Shown: piece by piece, positions 57,305-64,000 of the stretch
Position numbering within the stretch: the first letter of the stretch is position 1
Layout of the letters: every line of letters starts with the position of its first letter
DNA from: Spisula solida
Taxonomy: Eukaryota > Mollusca > Bivalvia > Venerida > Mactridae
Length of the DNA stretch: 64,000 nucleotides
Direction of reading: 5' to 3'
NCBI GenBank assembly: GCA_947247005.1
Contig: OX365952.1
Coordinates: forward strand, 2,812,501 to 2,876,500
Program-made: the position numbers and the translations under genes
The notes under the pieces: model-generated
Databases searched by the model: none
Told to the model about the DNA's origin: nothing
Seen by the model: only the letters and a program-made list of their open reading frames with translations

Positions 57305-57730
57305 TTTCTTCGAAAAGTCGAGTTACAAAGGAAAAAGAACCATTACTAATTTAAATAGGTTTTTATATTGGTTAATGAAAAATATGAAAAAGTACATTAT
57401 TATGTAAAGTCAATGGTTAATTAACGATACTGATTTATTGATAAAATTATGATGGTGTTTTATATACTTCCTAGACAACCTTTATATAAGGTACATTAAT
57501 GTCTGTCTGGCACTTATTGAATGTACTTTTCATGGTTCCATTGGTATTTACTTAATCACATCTAGACAATAATTAAATATTTGTTTACAAACTTCGTATT
57601 TATAAGCATGTCGCTTTTATTGCATGATAACGCCTTTGCCATACAAACTTTGAAAGATAATGGCTTACGTATGTACCAAATTGGTGAATTAATTATGTTT
57701 AATCTGCAGTTTACGATGTTTCGACACTAT
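57305..57730. other. No confident gene
   Basis: A 63-codon frame over 57581-57772 has an in-frame acceptor-like TTTAATCTGCAG at 57703-57714, which could precede the ORF at 57736. Confidence 0.3.
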
Positions 57731-57735
57731 ACACC

Positions 57736-57942
57736 ATGGAAAAAAGAAAGAAACGTCTGCAAGAGGCGTTAAATGAAGCGTGCAATTTCTGTGAAACATG
57801 TAACCCGTGTATTCTTCTGGTAACGAAAACACGGAATTCGTGCCTGCGTTTCACGGTAATCAAGCATTTTGAACGTCTTGATGTTCTGAGAAAAGAATGC
57901 CAAAAGATAATAGAAAATCGTCGATTGTATGAGATACATTAA
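57736..57942 (+). CDS. Lys/Cys-rich small ORF, unidentified
   Basis: ATG in a good context (ACACCATGG) opens 68 codons to TAA. The N-terminus is basic (MEKRKKRLQEALNEA), then clustered cysteines (CNFCETCNPC), then a charged, helix-prone C-terminus. GC content is above that of the flanks. An upstream acceptor-like CTGCAG at 57709-57714 would allow it to be an internal or last exon. No family recognised; the cysteine cluster is too short to call a zinc finger. Confidence 0.3.
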   Translation: MEKRKKRLQEALNEACNFCETCNPCILLVTKTRNSCLRFTVIKHFERLDVLRKECQKIIENRRLYEIH

Positions 57943-58164
57943 AATAGTTCTTCGTCGAATGAGCTAACTTGATCGCTTGTATCTTTATTAACTGTTAGCA
58001 CTGGCGACGGGATTCCATTTTGGATGGGGAAATGCGTTGCGTTCCTTGTCATTATAATGAATGTATAGAGCGATTTTGAATGGATCGACTGCTATATTTT
58101 ATTGATAGAATTTCATGTGATATAATGAGCGAGTGCTTGACCTCTAGCAACCACAAAATTAGAG

Positions 58165-58172
58165 TATTTAAA
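58165..58172 (+). promoter_or_regulatory. Possible TATA box TATTTAAA
   Basis: Lies 72-79 bases upstream of the ATG at 58244, giving a plausible short 5' UTR. Confidence 0.2.
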
Positions 58173-58243
58173 AGCACTGGATAATTTGTTATATTTGTGT
58201 CTGGCATATAGTTGCATACTAATAGTTACTTTATTTGGCAACA

Positions 58244-58484
58244 ATGTCGGTTGAGAAGTTGCTGGCTCATTGGGAAAGGGTAAGTTAGTATCGGTTAGGT
58301 TACTGCCTAGAAAAACTGGTAATCACGGTGAATCGGCGGACGTATATAACGAACAAATTAACTTTTTTCCAATGTACGACAGTTAGAAGGTGCGGCTCAT
58401 ATTAAATCAAAGAACGTGACTGTACAACCGTTAGTGTTGTCTTATTTGTATGAAGTTTACTACCCAATTACGCGTGTGTTATGA
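58244..58484 (+). CDS. Candidate two-exon small gene or 5' end of a larger gene
   Basis: Exon 1, 58244-58279: CAACAATG, then MSVEKLLAHWER, ending at a consensus donor GTAAGT. Exon 2 starts at 58383 after ACTTTTTTCCAATGTACGACAG and continues in phase 0 with LEGAAHIKSKNVTVQPLVL to TGA at 58482-58484. The intron is 103 bp and the product 45 residues. The charged start and the clean splice signals favour a real transcript. Exon 2 could instead use an internal donor and lead to further exons in the 5.5 kb downstream, none of which I could find. Function unknown. Confidence 0.35.
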
Positions 58485-58631
58485 ACTGTTAGGTGATTAA
58501 TGATAACTATAATATCACAACTATATACACGTCATTATAAGTGTCTCATAATTCGTGAAAACAAGTCATTATTTGACTGTGTTATTTGTATTTGTAATGG
58601 AATAATGGGATAGTAATATACGCTTATATGT

Positions 58632-58662
58632 GAGTCGTTCCCCAGGAAACCGGGCTTATAAA
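58632..58662 (-). mobile_element. Solo terminus of the 35575-type TIR element
   Basis: GTGAGTCGTTCCCCAGGAAA followed by CCGGGCTTA, the left-end orientation. No partner terminus downstream. Confidence 0.6.
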
Positions 58663-58767
58663 TTACATTATTTTATAATTTACCATTATATATCTTCTAA
58701 TATATAATTCAGCAACACTGGTTATCTGTTTTATGTTGCGTTTACAGTCAACCAAGATGCCGACGAC

Positions 58768-58848
58768 CAAGTGCCTCAGCAGAGATTCAAACCAGGGACC
58801 TCTCGGTCAGTAGTCAAAAGCATCATCTTCTCGTCCACTGTGCCACCC
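58768..58848 (-). mobile_element. tRNA-like head of a SINE
   Basis: In minus sense, GGTGGCACAGTGGACGAGAA (A box) and GGTCCCTGGTTTGAATCTCT (B box) at tRNA-like spacing. Body not delimited. Confidence 0.55.
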
Positions 58849-59348
58849 TGAAAATAGTTTAATGCTGTTCAATTTGTTCTAAGACAATGTCTTAGAGATT
58901 TACAAGTATATGAAATATCGGCATAAAAATTGTCAATGCCACTATCAAAACAAATGGTCTAATTTCTAGGTAAGACTCCAACTCGGGTTGAAAAATACAA
59001 ACTTTAGTCGATTTGGCTAACATTGAAAAGTAAGACTGTCATGCTGCCATGCTGCCAAGTATTAGAATGTACATAGTGCCACACAAAACGTCGCCTTAGT
59101 ATTATCTTGCGCTAACTACACGATATCAGTTTTCGAGAAAAAGCGCTTCAAAGATTCAGATATCATAATTTCACTAAACATTGGTCGATTTGCAAGAAAT
59201 AAAAAAAGATTATTATTTGTACTAGAATAAGCTACCTTCACCATGAATTTTAATACCCCATGACCAACAGTTCACCCTCTAATTGAAAAAGTATTTTAGA
59301 GATAGCTCATAAAGTGTAACAATATTTTGATTTTCTTTAGTATTATAC

Positions 59349-59567
59349 TGAGCTATCAGGAGATAGCACGTTTTAACGTTTTAGAACGTTTTAAGCGAAA
59401 CTTTTTCCTTTATTGTTGATCATTTTCTTGTCTATTTTGAGGTATCTACAAGGAATGACGTCATTTTAAGAAATTTTGTGTCAAATCACGTGACGAAATG
59501 CTTCGTTTTGATTGGTTGTTCAACATTTGTTAGGATTATAGTGCGCTATCTCACGTAGATAGCTCAT
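59349..59567. mobile_element. Short TIR element with GAGCTATC-GAGATAGC termini
   Basis: Left TGAGCTATCAGGAGATAGCA and right GCGCTATCTCACGTAGATAG plus CTCA are inverted with a small indel. Additional GATAGCTCA motifs lie at about 59301, 59665 and 59727. Contains TGACGTCA at 59456-59463. Confidence 0.65.
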
Positions 59568-60312
59568 AATAACCCTTACTTTTGAGTACGAAATGTGGTG
59601 TTAGCGCAAGCTGTGACGCGCAAACTTCGTAACGGATGCTTCCATTTTGAAAACAATGGGTGCATTAGATAGCTCAACATATTAGGAATCCAGGGGTGTA
59701 ATTATCTCAAAAAATGTTTTTTGTAGATAGCTCAAAATAATCCTAAGCCGACGAAAATTTTGAACTTTAAATTGCGTGACCGACTTATTATTATTCTCAA
59801 ATAAATTCTAGACATACGGTTCGCATTATTTAACAAGTCAAATCAATTATGTAAATAGTATGTTAATGTATGCATACAGAATACGTGCCATACAATATAG
59901 ATCTACACGTAAAAAGAATATGTTTCCATTCGGCACAGATAGAAATAAATTCCAAATTATGCAAAAATTATAACATTGCGCGGCTTCTGTATGAGTCTAG
60001 CATTCTTGTTACTTGACAATATTCAATTTTTCCAGGAGATACATCCAATTGATACAATTACTAGGAATAATTATGTTATTACATTGTTCGATAACGAGTG
60101 TGCGTTTAAAAGGGAGAAGATATTAAGGTCGAGTAACGAAAATATGTAAATGTGAGTGCTGACTATCAGTTACATAGGGCCTACCTATTTGAACCGTTTG
60201 TTAGTATCTACAAATCTATGTAATACACACGTATCTATACGATTTGGAACTTTACTCTACAGTGTGGACATATCACATGGTGTGTGACGTCATTTGTGGC
60301 TAAGAACGCAAG

Positions 60313-62144
60313 AAACAAGAGCTGTCCACGAACAGCGCGCTCCACTATTCGCAGCGCCATGCTAGGATAGTACAATCATTTTATATTCAAAACAAAATGC
60401 TTCATAACAGCAGCATTACCCTCAGCTGTGTAGAGGTTGGGGCTTCTCAGTCGAAAAAGGGGGATAATTTGGAAAAATTATGCAGGACTGTTACCTACTC
60501 ATGTGTAGGTCCTCTAGGTCATGATGGCAAATAAATAAGCATTTCTTAGTCCAAAACGTGCTAAATAGTCCTGTGTAGGGGTTGGGGTCATGCTGGTGAA
60601 CAAGTGTGCGAAGTATCAAAGCAATATATCAATGCACTTTGAAGATATTAGAGGTTAAAAAACCTGTACCTAAACTTTAACATTTGCATTTCCAAGTCCA
60701 AAAGGGGGCATAATTTCAACAAAATGCTTGATAGAGTTACCCACCCCTGTGTAGGGGTTGGGGTCATGATGGAGAACAAGTATGCAAAGCAATATGTGAA
60801 TGGACTTTGAAAATATTTGAGGTAAAAAAACCTGTACCTAAACTTTAACATTTGCACTAAGTTAAAAAAGGGGGCATAATTTCACCAAAATGCTTAATAG
60901 AGTTACCTACCCCTATGTATGGGTTGGGGTCATGATGGTGAACAAGTATGCAAGGTATCAAAGCAATATGTCAATGCACTTTGAAGATATTAGAGGTTAA
61001 AAAACCTGTACCTAAACTTAACAATTGCATTTCAAGTCAAACAGGGGGCATAATTTCAACAAAATGCTTGATAGAGTTACCTACCCCTGTGTAGGGGTTG
61101 GGGTCATGATGAAGAACAAGTATGCATAGCAATATGTGAATGCACTGTGAAAATATTTCAGGAAAAAAACCTGTACCTAAACTTTAACATTTGCACTAAG
61201 TTGAAAAAGGGGACATAATTTCACCAAAATGCTTAATAGAGTTACCTACCCCTGTGTATGGGTTGGGGTCATGATGGTGGACAAGTATGCAAAGTATCAA
61301 AGCAATATGTCAATGCATTTTGAAGATATTAGAGGTTAAAAACCTGTACTTAAACTTTAACATTTGCATTTCCAAGTCCAAAAGGGGGCATAATTTCGAC
61401 AAAATGCTCGATAGAGTTACTCACCCCTGTGTAGGGGTTGGGATCAAGATGGGATGGAGAACAAGTATGCAAAGCAATATGTGAATGCACTTTGAAAATA
61501 TTTGAGGTAAAAACACCTGTACCTAAACTTTAACATTTGCACTAAGTTGAAAATAGGGGGCATAATTTCACCAAAATGCTTAATAGAGTTACCTACCCAT
61601 GTGTATGGGTTGGGGTCATGATGGTGAACAAGTATGCAAAGTATTAAAGCAATATGTCAATGCACTATGAAGATATTAGAGGTTACAAAACCTGTACCTA
61701 AACTTTAACATTTGCACTATTGGAACTAAGTAGAAAAAAAGCATAAAAAGGAGCATAATTTCACCAAAATGCTTATTAGAGTTACCAACCCTAGTGTATG
61801 GGTTGGGGTCATGATGGTGAACAAGTATGCAAAGTATCAAAGCAATATGTCAATGCACTATGAAGATATTAGAGGTTAAAAACCCGTACCTAAACTTTAA
61901 CATTTGCACTAAGTAGAAAAAGGGGGCATAATTTCAACAAAATGTCTGATGGAGTTACCTACTCCTGCATATAGGTTGGGGTCATGATGGCAAACAAGTA
62001 TGCAATGTATGAAAGCAACATCTCAAAGGACTGAGAGAATATAAGAGGTTAAAAAACCTGTACCTAAACTTTAACAAAAGTGTTACGCCGACGCTCGGGT
62101 GACTGCAATAGCTCCCCTTATACTACGAATAGTGGAGCTTAAAA
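60313..62144 (+). mobile_element. Pearl-like element, family 3 (complete)
   Basis: Starts AAACAAGAGCTGTCCACGAA. The left subterminal GCTCCACTATTCG is the exact reverse complement of CGAATAGTGGAGC near 62127-62139. The core has about nine units of about 172 bp (CCTGTACC at 60663, 60831, 61005, 61170, 61343, 61516, 61691, 61883 as CCCGTACC, 62057). It ends with ACGCCGACGCTCGGGTGACT, a hairpin from AGCTCC to GGAGCT, and TTAAAA. Non-coding; the SINE-free core produces mirror ORFs at 60648-60857 and 61287-61484 that are not genes. Confidence 0.85.
60440..62075 (+). repeat. Tandem array, 172-bp unit in alternating A/B dimers
   Basis: Units with GAAGATATTAGAGG-TT and CATTTCCAAGTC alternate with units having GAAAATATTTGAGG and CACTAAGTTGAAAA for the first six copies, giving a dimer of about 340 bp. 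The alternation breaks after about 61690. Confidence 0.85.
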
Positions 62145-62149
62145 CATTT

Positions 62150-63430
62150 CAAGGTTGAGTACTATCCATGTCACCTAATATATTTGTGCGAAAGATAGCA
62201 GTTGAGTCGGTTGCGGGTAATTTTAAATGTGACCTTTTGGTAAAAAATATTAAGTTGCGTGAATAGTACTCATTATCGGCTTCTCTAGCGTCGAGGATGT
62301 CTAGTTAAAATCTGCCAAGGAATAAAATACTTAATTGCGGCTGTTTTTGCTTCATATACCACGTGGCATGCCATCACGGCTCCGCTTCTCGTTAAATTCT
62401 TATCCGCATACAATTTGAACGAATTGGTTGTGTGGTACATTACGTACTTATAGTTCCCATTTGTGGGACAAATCTAGATGTCTTTATTCATTCATTCCTG
62501 ATTTAAACTTCAACTATATTATTCTTTATTTCAGTATGTCCATTAGTTCATTAGAAGAATATCTGCCATTAGCTATTTATTATCATTGGGCTTAGCTAAA
62601 ATTTATTGCATGAGGCCTAAAATAAAAATAATCTAATCAGTAATTAAGGTCTTTACATTGATCCAAATCTGAACCCTTTTTACCAATATCAGTGTAAAGT
62701 ATAGAGGGTTTGATTTCGATGAAATTGAACATAAAAAGTGTTATACATTTCCGGAAGTATGTCAAAAATCAAAGTAGGTAGAGAATCTAACAGTTCCACT
62801 TAGCATTTTATAACGCATATACTAATGAACAAAGTAGGTCATTGGGAGTGCGACTGTGTATGAGTGTATGTACCATGAATAATTGTTACAATATGCTTTG
62901 TATGACGATGTACATTTCTGTATAAGTCTAAATAAACTGATTCTGATTGAAACATTTTTAAATACTTACAATAGTACAAAATTAACGTACTTAAGGCGGT
63001 ACCAGTGGATTAAAAAATGTCGAAGTCTATATACATTTGGTATCATTGTAAAATTGAAGTTATTTCCAATTTAAATCTGAACGTTAAACATCCGTTTTTA
63101 GACAATGACGTTGTTATGACGTTGCTATGTAACGCACGATTTTACGTTACGGCGTGGCAAGACTTCCACGTAGTAAAACGACTGTGGAAGTCGTAATAAT
63201 AACACCACCGAGGTCATACTTATGGCATTCGATTCGTGTAATGAACATCCGAACATCGCGTCCGAACATGCATAATTATCACACATTAATTTCAAAATGC
63301 GCCAACGAAATCCTTAAAATGTCGTCGTTTACGTCAATCAACACTACTAGATAGTAGATAGCAGCGAGGGTTGATAAAAACCTGCGCTTCGGTAATAACG
63401 TCTGAAATCGATCATTGATCACTACAAGAA
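62150..63430. other. No gene seen
   Basis: A 9-bp stem GACTTCCAC / GTGGAAGTC lies at 63161-63192. No other structure recognised. Confidence 0.4.
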
Positions 63431-63433
63431 ATG

Positions 63434-63773
63434 ACGTCACAAAGTAGCATTTTATTGTCGGCCCCAAGACTTGCGGGGAATTTACTTAAAACATATCGAT
63501 CGAGTACGTGTAACGGTGCCAGTTATCCGGAAACGTTTTAACAACTTTTTTGCGGCCGACGTTCTGACGCTGAAGTGTCGTTCACTCACGCTTTCGAGAG
63601 CAATGGCAGTCAGAGACTTGTTCAGCACGAATGACACAAGGCGAGTATCACAAGCATTCATTTCACATGTACCCTTGATTAGCCGTCACGTGGACAAGCC
63701 GTGTCATGCATTGAAATATAATTATGTTGACGAGTACGTCAGCGTGAAGACGTCAGGAATCTGCATGATCTAG
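63434..63773 (+). other. CpG-richer open frame, unidentified
   Basis: A + frame is open for about 113 codons after a TGA, with CpG and ACGTC motifs. Composition is plausible (VRVTVPVIRKRFNNFFAADV) but there is no ATG near its start, no splice site and no family match. It may be a GC-rich promoter-type region rather than coding. Confidence 0.15.
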
Positions 63774-64000
63774 AATGGGGATCACTTGAGGAATAGACTA
63801 TCATACCAACAGAACATGATAACAACTGTGCGAAGACGATGTGTGGCTGTGATCGATCGTAATGGGTATTACATGTGATACAATGTACTGACATTTTCTG
63901 TGACGTTTGTGTTGCTGCCCAACGTCGTTTCACGCTTATTTACATGCAGTTAGCATGTGTTGTTAATTAACATCATTTTTGGTATACATGTTAGCGATAT

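Larger units (their letters stand above)
58490..59345. other. No gene apart from repeat fragments
   Basis: Contains the single TIR remnant at 58632-58662 and the tRNA-like head at 58768-58848. Confidence 0.4.

Noticed and set aside
63434..63773. Gene at the right end of the window
   Set aside because: The frame is open but CpG-rich, lacks a start or splice signals and matches no family. Kept only as an unassigned open frame.

Overview
The window is AT-rich, intron-bearing eukaryotic DNA dominated by small repeats. It is most likely from a bivalve mollusc, probably a clam-like species. The main reason is a set of non-autonomous elements that start with AAACAAGAG, carry tandem cores of about 150-330 bp, and in several cases end in a (GACG)n tract and a 3' hairpin. 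One ends in GCTCACTCTGTCACTTTGTG plus its inverted arm. This matches the pearl / Helentron-associated elements described from bivalves. No ribosomal RNA, intact tRNA, prokaryotic-style operon, CRISPR or transposase/reverse-transcriptase ORF was recognised. Nearly all of the long ORFs are repeat read-through or unconvincing.

Genes. The best-supported gene was found by hand-splicing. It has three small exons on the + strand (17559-17610, 18629-18661, 18941-19071), all introns in phase 1. They encode a secreted peptide of about 71 residues with a signal peptide and one ShK-type six-cysteine (ShKT) domain. Two secretory-looking reading frames follow 0.9-1.2 kb downstream (19943-20061 and 20104-20295). 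Weaker candidates are a terminal exon at 185-484, a minus-strand last exon at 12262-12417, a possible exon at 34957-35193, a two-exon small ORF at 58244-58484, and a Lys/Cys-rich small ORF at 57736-57942.

Layout. 1-14.7 kb: sparse exon-like pieces, a MITE with perfect 25-bp TIRs (8631-9126), the first copy of a 560-bp repeat, and a GC-richer degenerate repeat island (12.38-13.24 kb). 14.74-16.80 kb: a 2-kb GCAA-type tetranucleotide satellite with about 350-bp higher-order structure. 17.5-20.3 kb: the ShKT gene and neighbours. 20.9-26.1 kb: tRNA-derived SINEs, several TIR MITEs and two adjacent hairpins. 28-35 kb: dispersed repeats and a 55-bp minisatellite. 35.6-43.5 kb: two pearl-like elements (one nested in a TIR element, one carrying tandemly duplicated SINEs) and a third of another family. 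44-49 kb and 55.4-56.3 kb: copies of a long interspersed repeat, plus TIR elements including one with perfect 63-bp TIRs. 56.4-57.3 and 60.3-62.1 kb: two further pearl-like families. 62.1-64 kb: unassigned, CpG-richer at the end.

The genes do not form a recognisable pathway. Apart from the secreted peptide locus, the main content is a layered record of small mobile elements.
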